Positions 27,032 to 35,464 of a stretch of 64,000 nucleotides of DNA are shown one piece after another. The DNA is from Paraburkholderia oxyphila NBRC 105797 (lineage in GTDB: Bacteria; Pseudomonadota; Gammaproteobacteria; Burkholderiales; Burkholderiaceae), in contig NZ_BAYD01000052.1 of the NCBI RefSeq assembly GCF_000685075.1, positions 1 through 64,000 on the forward strand, in the 5' to 3' direction. Position 1 is the stretch's first letter. Every line of letters starts with the position of its first letter. A program made the translations under genes and the position numbers. The notes under the pieces are model-generated. The model was given only the letters and a program-made list of their open reading frames with translations. It did not search any database and had not been told where the DNA came from.

Positions 27032-28342
27032 TCAGTGTTTCCCGTTGCTCAGTTTGGATTCTGCGATGGACAGCCCGGCGTCGTCGGGGGTGGTGCGCCG
27101 CCCGGCCTCGGTCGGCTGCCATCGGTATGCGAGTGCGACGCCGAGCGCGCCGCACAGGGCCAGCAGGCCGACCATCTGGAACATGCGCTCGAGCGGCAGG
27201 TGCGCGGCGAGCAGCATGCCGCCGACGAGCGGCCCGATGATCGAGCCCGCGCGGCCGATCGCCATCGTCCAGCCCACGCCGCCACCGCGCACGTCGTCCG
27301 GAAAGAGCCGGCTCGCGATCGCGGGAAACGTGAGCTGACCGCCGACGAGGCAGGCGCCGATGCAGAACAGCATCGCGAACACGCCGTTGCCGACGCCGAT
27401 CAATTGCCCGAGCGCGATCGTCAGGGCCGCGCCCGCGACGAACACGGTCACGACCGGCTTGAACGGACCGAAGCGCCCGACGACAGCGGACAGCGCGAGC
27501 GCGCCGAGGATTGCGCCGACATTGATCAACACCGCGCCCATCGCCGCCCGAGCGGGCGCGATGCCGTTCAGGTTCAGGATGGTCGGCATGAAGTTCACCA
27601 GAAAGCCGGACAGGATCATCGTCGCCAGCACGCCGCACCACAGCGCGATCGCGGCGGGTGCCCGGCCGTCGGCGAGCGTGCGTCCGAACGGATTCAGCGT
27701 GCGCGGCCGGTGCCGTGCGCGCGCCGGGCCCGCATCGCGCGGCGCGGTGCCCGCGGGGATCACGAGCCATACGGGCAGCATCGCGATCAGCGCGCTCGAG
27801 CCGCCCATCACGAACACGAGCGGCCAGCCGAACTTCATCATCAGCGCGGCGGTGAGCGCGCCGCCCACGACCGCGCCGAGCGGAAAGCCGATGAACATCA
27901 GGATGACCAGCGACGCGCGGCTGCGGGTCGAGCTGTTCTGCGCGGTGACGGCCGCGACGACGGGAATCGCGCCGCCCATCCCGAGCCCGCCGACGAACCG
28001 CAGCGCGGCGAGCATCGGCGCCGTCGTCGCGGTCGCGCATGCCAGCGTCAGCAGGCCGGTGAGCGCGAGCGACAGCAGCAGCATCGGCCGCCGGCCGAAC
28101 CGGTCGGCGGCGGGGCCGATCAGGATCGACCCGAGCACCGTGCCGAGAAAACCGGCGCCGAAGATCCGGCCGAGCGCCGCATGATCGATGTGCAGCGACT
28201 TGACCAGCAACGGTGCGATGAACGACAGCATCAGCGTGTCGAAGCCGTCGATCATCGCGACGGCGAAGCACACCAGCGTGACCCTGAGCGCCACGGTGTG
28301 CGCTGGCGATGCCGGCGCACGTGGGTCGGTTTGAACCATCAT
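27032..28342 (-). CDS. MFS permease, aromatic acid:H+ symporter (AAHS) type
   Basis: The 436-aa protein has 12 predicted membrane segments. DGFDTLMLSFIAPLL in helix 1 carries the conserved acidic residue of the AAHS subfamily (PcaK, BenK, GalP-type), and GPAADRFGRRPMLLLSL is the loop 2-3 signature. It should import an aromatic or related carboxylate with protons. The ATG at 28342 follows GGAGACAAC; the open frame upstream to 28666 lies over the next gene. It is in line with aldolase and amidohydrolase genes and coupled to the propeller gene. Confidence 0.88.
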   Translation of the reverse strand: MMVQTDPRAPASPAHTVALRVTLVCFAVAMIDGFDTLMLSFIAPLLVKSLHIDHAALGRIFGAGFLGTVLGSILIGPAADRFGRRPMLLLSLALTGLLTLACATATTAPMLAALRFVGGLGMGGAIPVVAAVTAQNSSTRSRASLVILMFIGFPLGAVVGGALTAALMMKFGWPLVFVMGGSSALIAMLPVWLVIPAGTAPRDAGPARARHRPRTLNPFGRTLADGRAPAAIALWCGVLATMILSGFLVNFMPTILNLNGIAPARAAMGAVLINVGAILGALALSAVVGRFGPFKPVVTVFVAGAALTIALGQLIGVGNGVFAMLFCIGACLVGGQLTFPAIASRLFPDDVRGGGVGWTMAIGRAGSIIGPLVGGMLLAAHLPLERMFQMVGLLALCGALGVALAYRWQPTEAGRRTTPDDAGLSIAESKLSNGKH

Positions 28343-28424
28343 GTTGTCTCCTGTTCCCGGGCTTGCATGCGATGCCGATCCGGCTGCCCGTGCCGGTCGG
28401 TTGGGCGGGGATGTGCCGTTGCGG

Positions 28425-29558
28425 CTACGGGTAGTCCACGTTCGTGAAGCCCGGAATCTCGACGGCGTGCGGTCGATTGCCGTTCTCGTGCAACTGGTCG
28501 ACGATGTAATCGGCGACGCAGTTCGACAGCAACTGGCCCGGATCTTCCATGATGCGGCGCAGCCGCGCGGCCGTTGCGGCCCGGTCGTCGACGCCGGTGA
28601 TCGGCGGCATGCCGTCCACGGGCGTCGGGTCGAAGCGGTACGCCGGCTGCGCGGGAAACAGCGCACGGGCGATGTCGACGCTCGCGCGCGTGTTCAACCA
28701 CAGGTGACGATAGGTGCGTTCGAGCTCGGCGAGCCCGGCCGCGTCGGGCAGCGCGTCGATCTGGAACGACGGCGCGTGCGGTGCGACGTACACGCGCTCG
28801 GGCGGCAGCACGCGGCCGGATGCGCGCCACACGAGGTAGCACATGTTGTTCGACGACCATGTCGTGCCGGCCGTCGGCCGCCCCGAGCGTCCGCTCACGA
28901 GCACCATCGCGCGGCGCCAGTCGATTTCCAGCGCGCGCAGCCAGTTGCCGATCCGGTACACGATGTCGAGAAACGCGAGACCGAACGTCGCGAACATCAC
29001 GTCGTTCATCGGTACCGGCAGGCGCTGGCCGTCAGCCGCGAAAAAGCTGTCGTTGAGCACGTCGAACGTCAGCAGTTCGGGATCGTCGAGCGCGCGGACG
29101 AGCCAGTCGACCGAAGTCGCGCACGTGTAGTCGACGAGCCGCGCGATCTTTTCTTCCTGACCCGCGAAGCTCTCGACCGCAATGACGTCGCGCCACAGCG
29201 ATACCGAATTGGCTTCGCGGGTGCGGTTCGCATGTTCGACCAACTGCAGTGCGCCGTCGCGCCAGCGCGTGTCCCGCGGATCGAGCTCGCGCATCTGCGC
29301 CAGGTAGGCCAGCGCGAGCGGCAGGTGCGACACGGCCGTCAGTTCGATGAAGCCGCGTGTCGATTTGCGGAAGCTTTCGAAGCACGGCGGCGCACCGACG
29401 CGCGGGAACAGCACGATGTCCGATCCCGTCGATACCAGCATCGGGTCGTCTTCGCCGAGCCGATCCATCTGCGCGGTGATGGCGGCGCCGATGCTCTGCG
29501 GGTCCGACGTGAACGCGCGGAACAGTCCGGCGAACGATGGATTGGGTTGGTAGGGCAT
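28425..29558 (-). CDS. Unrecognised 377-aa protein in catabolic cluster
   Basis: I do not recognise this family. The protein is soluble, with no signal peptide or membrane segment. Conserved-looking stretches include SFAGLFRAFTSDPQSIGAAI near the N-terminus, STGSDIVLFPRVGAPP, VLVSGRSGRPTAGTTWSSNN near the middle (a Gly/Ser/Thr-rich loop that could bind a phosphate or cofactor), and SNCVADYIVDQLHENGNRPH at the C-terminus. It lies 22 bases before the amidohydrolase start codon side and 82 bases from the permease gene, on the same strand, so it is most likely a pathway enzyme. Confidence 0.75.
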   Translation of the reverse strand: MPYQPNPSFAGLFRAFTSDPQSIGAAITAQMDRLGEDDPMLVSTGSDIVLFPRVGAPPCFESFRKSTRGFIELTAVSHLPLALAYLAQMRELDPRDTRWRDGALQLVEHANRTREANSVSLWRDVIAVESFAGQEEKIARLVDYTCATSVDWLVRALDDPELLTFDVLNDSFFAADGQRLPVPMNDVMFATFGLAFLDIVYRIGNWLRALEIDWRRAMVLVSGRSGRPTAGTTWSSNNMCYLVWRASGRVLPPERVYVAPHAPSFQIDALPDAAGLAELERTYRHLWLNTRASVDIARALFPAQPAYRFDPTPVDGMPPITGVDDRAATAARLRRIMEDPGQLLSNCVADYIVDQLHENGNRPHAVEIPGFTNVDYP

Positions 29559-29580
29559 GGTCTTCGATCCTTGCTGCGCG

Positions 29581-30459
29581 TCAGAAATCGAACAGGCGTG
29601 CGGGGTTGTCCGACAGGATCGCCTGTTTCGCGTGCGTATCGTCCGTCCACCGCTCGAGCAGGTTCAGCAGTTCGCCGGTGTCGCGCGTCGAATCGGGAAT
29701 GTGCGGCCAGTCCGAGCCCCAGATCACCTTGCCCGGCGCGGCCGCCACGATCGCGCGAGCCATCGGCTCGATCGCGCCGTAGCCGCGATGCCTGGCGATC
29801 CGGTACGGCGCGCTCAGCTTCAGCCAGCACTGGCCGTCCTTCAGCAACCCCAGCAGCCGCTCGAAATCCGCCGCCGTGAGGCCGTCTTCCTCGAGCATGT
29901 AGCCCATGTGATCGATGACGAACTCGGTGCGCACGTCGGCGAGGAACGGAATCAGGTTGCGCACGACCCAGCCGGGTGCATAGAACTGCAGATGCCAGCC
30001 GAGGTTCGCGCACAGCGCGGCCATCCGCGTGATGTAGGCCTGGATCTCGGCGGTCGCCAGGCCCGAGCGAGCAAACAGGTCGAGCCGCACCGCGCGCACG
30101 CCCGCGCTGTGCCACGCGTCGAGCGTCTTCGCATCGGTGTCTTCCTCCATCATCACGACGCCGCGCGCGATCGGGCCGGCGACCTGGAGCGCGTCGATCA
30201 GGCAGCGGTTGTCGGTGCCGTAGTAGCTCGGCTGGACGATCACGAAACGCTGCAGGCCGAGCACCGGCATCATCTTCAGGTAGTGCGACAGCTTGCCGTC
30301 GGGCAGCGTGTAGTGCGGGTGCGCGACGCAAGGGTAGCGATCGGCGGGGCCGAACACGTGCATGTGTGCGTCGCAGGCTTTTTCCGGCACGGCGAAGGAC
30401 GGGCGCGACAGCGTTGCGAGATCGCGCATCGGGGTGGAGACCAACGGGGTTTCTGCCAT
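29581..30459 (-). CDS. Metal-dependent amidohydrolase, LigI (2-pyrone-4,6-dicarboxylate hydrolase)-like
   Basis: The 292-aa TIM-barrel protein has the HxH metal motif in CDAHMHVFGP (His32, His34), FVIDHMGYML in the middle and the terminal WGSDWPHIPD with the catalytic Asp. This arrangement fits the COG3618/LigI branch, which hydrolyses lactones such as 2-pyrone-4,6-dicarboxylate; the exact substrate here is not shown. The ATG at 30459 is chosen by homology to the family start (the frame is open far upstream over the aldolase gene). It follows the aldolase gene by 46 bases and precedes the unknown gene by 22. Confidence 0.85.
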   Translation of the reverse strand: MAETPLVSTPMRDLATLSRPSFAVPEKACDAHMHVFGPADRYPCVAHPHYTLPDGKLSHYLKMMPVLGLQRFVIVQPSYYGTDNRCLIDALQVAGPIARGVVMMEEDTDAKTLDAWHSAGVRAVRLDLFARSGLATAEIQAYITRMAALCANLGWHLQFYAPGWVVRNLIPFLADVRTEFVIDHMGYMLEEDGLTAADFERLLGLLKDGQCWLKLSAPYRIARHRGYGAIEPMARAIVAAAPGKVIWGSDWPHIPDSTRDTGELLNLLERWTDDTHAKQAILSDNPARLFDF

Positions 30460-30505
30460 GATCGTTCGAGTGGTGAGGGTTCGTTGAATTCGGTGGGACG
30501 GGCGG

Positions 30506-31285
30506 TCAGCGCGCGCGCCGCGCGGCGTCCGCGCGCTCGCGCAGTGATGCGAGGAACAGGTCCGAGTCGATGCCGGCGAACACGAAGCGCGCAGCGCCAG
30601 CACGTCGCAGGCCGTCGAGCACCTCGCCTTCCGGCATGCCGCCGACGATCGCGATCTTGCGATGCCGCGCGGCCGCGTCGACGACGCGGCGACACGCGTC
30701 GACCACCTCGGGGTGCGTGGATTCGCCCGGATGGCCCAGGTCGGCCGACAGGTCATTGCAGCCGAGCGCGACGACGTCGACACCTTCGACCGCGGCGATC
30801 GCATCGGCCGCTTCCACGCCGGCCCGGCTCTCGATCAGCACCTTGAGTGCCGTGGCCGCATCAAGCCGCTCGTTGAGTTCGCGCGCCGGCAGCCGTGCAT
30901 AGTCGACGGTCGGAAGCGTCGCGATCTGCGAACGCTGACCAAGCGGCGGGAAGCGCGTGGCGGTGACGGCGGCGCGCGCCTGTTCAGCGCTTTCGACCCG
31001 TGCGATCACGATGCCGAGCGCACCGCCGTCGAGCACGCGGTTGATCACGCCGTATTCGCGCTCCGGCACGCGCACCCACGGCATGAGCCCGACGTCGCGT
31101 GCGCACAGGCACATCTGCGATACGACGTCGACGGGCAGCGTGCTGTGCTCCATGTCGATCCAGATTGTGTGATAGCCGGCTACCTTGGCCCAGCGCACCA
31201 CTTCGGCGGTGCGCGAGGCGCGGATGCCGAGCGCCAGTATCTGCTCACCGCGGCGCAGGTTCGTGAGGAGTTCGTCCCCGGTCAT
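30506..31285 (-). CDS. HpcH/HpaI-family class II aldolase
   Basis: The 259-aa protein matches metal-dependent pyruvate aldolases. IWIDMEHS supplies Asp44 and His47, VRVPE supplies Arg72, LIESRAGVE supplies Glu152 and GCNDLSADLG supplies Asp178, the metal and substrate ligands of HpaI. Such enzymes split 2-keto-4-hydroxy acids into pyruvate (or oxaloacetate) and an aldehyde or keto acid. As the first gene after the divergent LysR regulator it leads the operon and likely performs the final cleavage of the pathway. GGAGACAAC precedes the ATG. Confidence 0.88.
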   Translation of the reverse strand: MTGDELLTNLRRGEQILALGIRASRTAEVVRWAKVAGYHTIWIDMEHSTLPVDVVSQMCLCARDVGLMPWVRVPEREYGVINRVLDGGALGIVIARVESAEQARAAVTATRFPPLGQRSQIATLPTVDYARLPARELNERLDAATALKVLIESRAGVEAADAIAAVEGVDVVALGCNDLSADLGHPGESTHPEVVDACRRVVDAAARHRKIAIVGGMPEGEVLDGLRRAGAARFVFAGIDSDLFLASLRERADAARRAR

Positions 31286-31363
31286 GTTGTCTCCATGTCG
31301 ACTGTTGGTTGAGCACAGTATCGTTAGCTCTGGCGTTTTGATCTATACTCATTTTCAATATTA

Positions 31364-31384
31364 TTGATTTAGGAATTAAATCAA
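31364..31384. promoter_or_regulatory. Palindrome in the LysR/aldolase divergent promoter
   Basis: TTGATTTA (31364-31371) and TAAATCAA (31377-31384) form a perfect 8-bp dyad around GGAAT. It overlaps the first base of the LysR start codon. It lies in an AT-rich 98-bp region between divergent genes, where LysR proteins usually bind, so an autoregulatory site is likely. Confidence 0.6.
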
Positions 31385-32292
31385 TGAACCTGCGGCATCT
31401 GGAGTACTTCGTCGTGCTCGCTGAGGAATTGCATTTCCGCCGCAGCGCGGAACGGTTGGGCATCACGCAGGCGCCGCTGAGCCTTGCCATCCAGGCGCTG
31501 GAGGGCGAGCTGGGCGGACGGCTGTTTCACCGCACGCAGCGCAGTGTCGCGTTGACCGAGGCGGGGCTGGCGCTGCTCGACGACGCGCGGGCGATCCTCG
31601 CGCGCGTCGCGCATGCGAAGGAGAGTGTATGGGAGACGATCAGCGGCGATGTCGGCCGCCTTAGAGTGGGGTTCACGAATGCGTCATCACTTTCGCCGGT
31701 GTTTCCGCGCCTGATCCACGCGTACCGGACCCTTCGCCCGAATGTCAACATTTTGTTGTCCGAACTGCCATCGAGCCAGCAGATCGTCGCGCTGGAGCAG
31801 CGCGAACTTGACGTTGGGTTACTGCGGCTGCCGGGTGGGGCGATACCGTCTCGACTCGCATTCGAGCCACTCGCAACCGAGCCGTTGCTGCTGGCGATGC
31901 ACGAGCGGCATCGCTTTGCCGCGCGACGAGCGATCCGCATTGCGGACTTGCGCGACGAGCCATTCATTGCGTACCCGAAGACGGCGGGTGTCGCGATCTA
32001 CGAACAGATCCTCGCGCTATGCGCGAAGCGCGGATTCGAGCCGCGCGTCGTGCAGGAGGCGCAGCAGGCCTCGACGCTGATCGGCTTGACGGCCACCGGG
32101 CTCGGTATCGCGCTCGTGCCGGCACCGCTGCGCAGCATCGCGGTGCCGGGCGTGATGTTTCGCGAGTTGGCCGATCGCGACACAACGACGGTGCTGCATA
32201 TCGCGCACCGATACGGCGATGCGAATGCGCGCGTCACGCAGTTCGTCGAGCTTGCGCGCGAGTCCGCGCGGAGTCTTGGTACCTTGGCGTAA
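31384..32292 (+). CDS. LysR-family regulator of the aldolase operon
   Basis: The 302-aa protein begins MNLRHLEYFVVLAEELHFRR with the helix-turn-helix SAERLGITQAPLSLAIQALE (residues 20-39), typical of the BenM/CatM/CatR branch that responds to aromatic ring-cleavage products. The effector domain has VGFTNASSLSPVFPRLI and GLTATGLGIALVPAPL. It diverges from the aldolase gene with 98 bases between starts and a palindrome over its own start. I infer it controls the minus-strand cluster from 31.3 down to about 23.5 kb. Confidence 0.92.
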   Translation: MNLRHLEYFVVLAEELHFRRSAERLGITQAPLSLAIQALEGELGGRLFHRTQRSVALTEAGLALLDDARAILARVAHAKESVWETISGDVGRLRVGFTNASSLSPVFPRLIHAYRTLRPNVNILLSELPSSQQIVALEQRELDVGLLRLPGGAIPSRLAFEPLATEPLLLAMHERHRFAARRAIRIADLRDEPFIAYPKTAGVAIYEQILALCAKRGFEPRVVQEAQQASTLIGLTATGLGIALVPAPLRSIAVPGVMFRELADRDTTTVLHIAHRYGDANARVTQFVELARESARSLGTLA

Positions 32293-32358
32293 TCGGCACG
32301 TCCGGAGCGGGTGGTGTTGCTGGAGGCATGCTGGCGAAAGCGGCGAGTGACAACCTGA

Positions 32359-33460
32359 TCAGTTGCCAACCGCTGCGGCGCGCGCATCGAGAAACGCACG
32401 AGCCTGTTCCCGGCCGTGCCTGATCAGCATGTCGATATTCCCGGATCCGCGATCGATCTTGCCTTCGTAATCGAGCGTGTTCTGGACCTCGGCCGACATC
32501 TCGATGCACGGTATGTGATACGACTTGTCCGGGTCATTGTGAAATGATTTTGGAATCCTTATCGGATTCTTGATACCCAGATTCTCGAGATATTCGTTCC
32601 TGAAGGCCCCGCCCAGGAGCATGTCATTGAGCATCTCCAGATGAGTCAGGTGCTGAAACAGGGAGATGTTGCCTTCCAGCTGGTTGCGGCGATCGAAAAT
32701 ATCGTCGGGCTGGCTGGGAACGGTTTTGCGGCTCGTCGGGTTGATCTTGATTAGCCAGATTTCTTCCGCGAGGTTCTCGGGGCCAACGAAGATCGGCCGA
32801 ATCAGCTCATCAACGGGAGGATTGTCAGAAAACAGGCCGTCCCAGTAGGCGTCCTCGCCGATCTCCACTGCCGGAAAAATGCTAGGGACTGCGCACGATG
32901 CAAGAACGTGCTCAATGCGGATCGCTTCCTTGCCCGAGACAAATTTACGCAATTTTCCGCTCAGCACATTTGCTGCGCCGATGACCAGTATAGCGTCGGA
33001 CACATTCTTGCGACGACGCGGTTCCTTCACGGTTATCAATAACGCTGCAATGATGAACCCTGGCAGGCCAACAATCATGAAAGCTGCATGCCAGGTTCGT
33101 ACGGTGCCGAACAAGGGTAGCAGTACATTGTCGGCATTTCCCGTCAGCCAAAGCACAGCAGCCGGGGCCAGTGGAGCCTCTCCCAGAACGACCATGATCC
33201 GGGCAGCAAAAATCTCCGGATAGGAATGCACGAACCCGAATGACACAGTTGCGACACTCCAGCACGAGATGCCGACGATAATCATATTGCGGCGGTTCGA
33301 GGAGTCCGCATAGCGCCAGTGGCAATCCCAGCACCGAGTACGAGATCACGAAAGCGAAGCCATAGAGAAGGCTGATTTGCGTGTCAGTAATGTTCAGATC
33401 AGCTCGTACGGGCTGCACAAGAAGGCTAAGTATCTGACGGTCAACGTAAGACAGAATTCC
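32359..33460 (-). pseudogene. MFS-transporter remnant fused in frame to the C-terminal half of a patatin
   Basis: From 33460 down, GILSYVDRQILSLLVQPVRA is helix 1 of an MFS transporter. A frameshift near 33310-33320 moves the reading to the frame that opens at 33285, with IIVGISCWSVATVSFGF and ARIMVVLGEAPLAPAA. About 60 residues are then missing before TWHAAFMIVGLPGFIIAALL. At about 32995 the sequence changes to a patatin-like phospholipase: VIGAANVLSGKL, HVLASCAVPSIFPAVEI and YWDGLFSDNPPVDEL with the dyad Asp. The patatin's GxSxG half is missing. A chimeric 308-residue frame results; neither activity is expected. Confidence 0.75.
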
Positions 33461-33469
33461 GGCGACGAT

Positions 33470-33664
33470 TATATGGTGTTCGGCGACGTCATCTGCTTGC
33501 ACATCGATGACGACGTCTGGGTCAACGGCCGCGTCGACATGTCCCGTCTTCAACCTGTCGGGAAACTCGATGGGCTGAACTATGCGATGGTCAACGAGAT
33601 CGAGCGTATCGAGTTGCCAAAGGAGGTCGCGGAAATGACCGAGGACTATGGTGGCGTCAGGTAG
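33470..33664 (+). pseudogene. C-terminal remnant of a flavin reductase
   Basis: The plus-strand reading MVFGDVICLHIDDDVWVNGR, followed by VDMSRLQPVGKLDGLNYAMV, matches the C-terminal half of flavin-reductase-like FMN-binding split-barrel proteins. The preceding 90 bases of the open frame show no family similarity and belong to the opposite-strand MFS remnant. Only about 65 residues remain, so it is inactive. The abrupt change at about 33460-33475 marks a recombination junction. Confidence 0.65.
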
Positions 33665-33761
33665 AACCGGCAAGAATGGAGGTTCGTCACTTCACCTGGA
33701 TTAGCAACACGTGCTCTGGCGCGGGATCGCGAAAACATCTCTCACTACGGTCCGGTGCAAC

Positions 33762-34433
33762 ATGAATCAAACCCAGTTTAGCCTCTGGAACCCCGCGCCG
33801 CTGTGGCTACGTATGATGTCTTCGGCTGCGGTTTGGGGACCCGGCCTGCTGGTGATGTTAGCTGACACGGATGTCGGTAACGGGGTAACAGCCGCGCAGA
33901 GCGGCGCGCGGTGGGGCTATCGCCTGTTGCCAATATTGTTGTTCCTGATTCCGTTGCTGTATGCGGTACAGGAACTGACTATACGGTTGGGCATTTTTAC
34001 CGGGCGGGGCCTGCTCGAATTGGCATTTTTTCTTCTGGCATGGCACTCGCATCCGAAGTTCTCGGACATCAAAGCGCACGTACGCGATCTGCCGTTGCAT
34101 GATCGTGATTGTTTGTATCTGATAGCAGCGCTCATCGGTGCCACCTTCAGTCCCTGGACGATCTTCTATCAGCAGTCGGCCGTTGCAGAGAAAAAGCTGG
34201 GGCCCGAGCACCAATGCTCCGCACGCTGGGACACTGCAATCGGAGCAATGCTTACCCAGTTGCTCACTGCGGCGATTCTGATCACCACGGCAGCTATCAC
34301 TATGGGCGACGCTAGCTCGCCTCGGCTCTCGCCTGTGTTCTTGGGATGGTTGGCGGCTTGTCAGGGTTGGGTCGAATCGCCTGAGTTTCGGCGTTGCGAC
34401 GCTCCCGCGCATTGGGCCTTCATGCTCGCCTGA
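33762..34433 (+). pseudogene. NRAMP-like metal transporter, internally deleted and truncated
   Basis: The reading starts MNQTQFSLWNPAPLWLRMMS and continues WGPGLLVMLADTDVGNGVTA, the helix 1 region of NRAMP-like transporters (DTDVGN in place of DPGN). After GIFTGRGLLEL the text jumps to FFLLAWHSHPKFSDIK and LIAALIGATFSPWTIFYQQS, so roughly 90 residues of helices 3-4 are missing. It ends soon after LLTAAILITTAAITMG, in unrelated residues, at little more than half the normal 400+ length. It is not expected to function. Its tail overlaps the end of the convergent LysR gene. Confidence 0.7.
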
Positions 34434-35334
34434 ACACCGCCATGCGCTGAAGAATCCAGTCCAGCATCTCATGCGCAGCAGCGACGAGCGGCCGCCCGGA
34501 TTTCACCAGCACCCGCGCTTTTGTGCCGAGAAAAAGCGGATGGTCGATGGGCACCGTCACGAGTTCCCCCGCCTGGATTTCGCGCGATGCGGCGAATTCG
34601 CCAATCAGCGTGATGAAGTTCCCGGCGGCCACGAGGCGCTTGAGCGCGGTGAGCGAGTTGGTGGTGAGGGTCGGGCGGATGGTGATGTTCTCCGCAAACG
34701 CGAGCATGTCCGCAAGACGGCCGATACCGAACGTGCTCGGCATGAGCGCGAGCGGCCATGCGAGCAAGTCTTGCACGGATGCATGTGCGCCGCGCAAGGC
34801 GAGCGGATGATCGCGCCGCACGAGCAGCACGACCGGCTGCGCGCAGCTGGCCCTGTACTCGATGCGTGGATGGGGCGGTGGGTTGAACGCCAGACCGATA
34901 TGGGCGCGGCTTTCGGCGACTTCGTTCAGTACATCGTCGACAGGCAGCATGGTGAGGACGATCTCGAGCTTCGGGTACTGCACACAGAACGGCGCGATGA
35001 CCTCGGCGATCAGCGTATCGACATAACCCTCGCTCGCGACGATATCCACGCGCCCTTGCTGGAGCCCGCGCAACGCGTGCAACTGGTCTTCGAATTTCTC
35101 CTGTTGGGCGCGATAGCCGCGCCAGAATTCAAGCAGATGCGCGGCCGCCTCGGTGGGCTTGACGCCGCGCGCCTGTCGCTCGAATAGCTGTGCGCCGAGT
35201 TCGTCCTCGAGCAGCTTGATCTGCCGCGTGATGACCGAGGGGGACGTGTTCAGACTGTCCGCGGCGCCGCGTATCGTGCCGTGGGTCAGCACCTCGTGAA
35301 AGTAGCGCAGGCGCTGCTGGTTAATTTCCCGCAT
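34420..35334 (-). CDS. LysR-family regulator
   Basis: The 304-aa protein has the helix-turn-helix IRGAADSLNTSPSVITRQIKLLE (residues 21-43) and an effector domain starting VDIVASEGYVDTLIAEV. It is divergent from the MFS permease at 35465 with about 130 bases between start codons, and so is the likely regulator of that permease and the M81 peptidase gene. Its last bases overlap the degraded NRAMP frame, which suggests that its 3' end is a rearrangement edge, though the LysR protein itself appears full length. Confidence 0.9.
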   Translation of the reverse strand: MREINQQRLRYFHEVLTHGTIRGAADSLNTSPSVITRQIKLLEDELGAQLFERQARGVKPTEAAAHLLEFWRGYRAQQEKFEDQLHALRGLQQGRVDIVASEGYVDTLIAEVIAPFCVQYPKLEIVLTMLPVDDVLNEVAESRAHIGLAFNPPPHPRIEYRASCAQPVVLLVRRDHPLALRGAHASVQDLLAWPLALMPSTFGIGRLADMLAFAENITIRPTLTTNSLTALKRLVAAGNFITLIGEFAASREIQAGELVTVPIDHPLFLGTKARVLVKSGRPLVAAAHEMLDWILQRMAVFRRA

Positions 35335-35464
35335 CGTGTCCTCGCCGGTGCTTGTGTTGCCCTACGGAGAACGATATGTGAACTTTGTTGCTCTTGCTAG
35401 CGCGGGTTGCCCTGGTCACGATGTGGATGCCACGACCCACACAACCGTTATCCAGGAGAAAGGC

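Noticed and set aside
26891..29879. Long plus-strand frames (about 518 and 512 codons) opposite the MFS, unknown and amidohydrolase genes
   Set aside because: They run antisense across three minus-strand genes with good motifs and spacing; low-complexity Arg/Gln/Glu composition.
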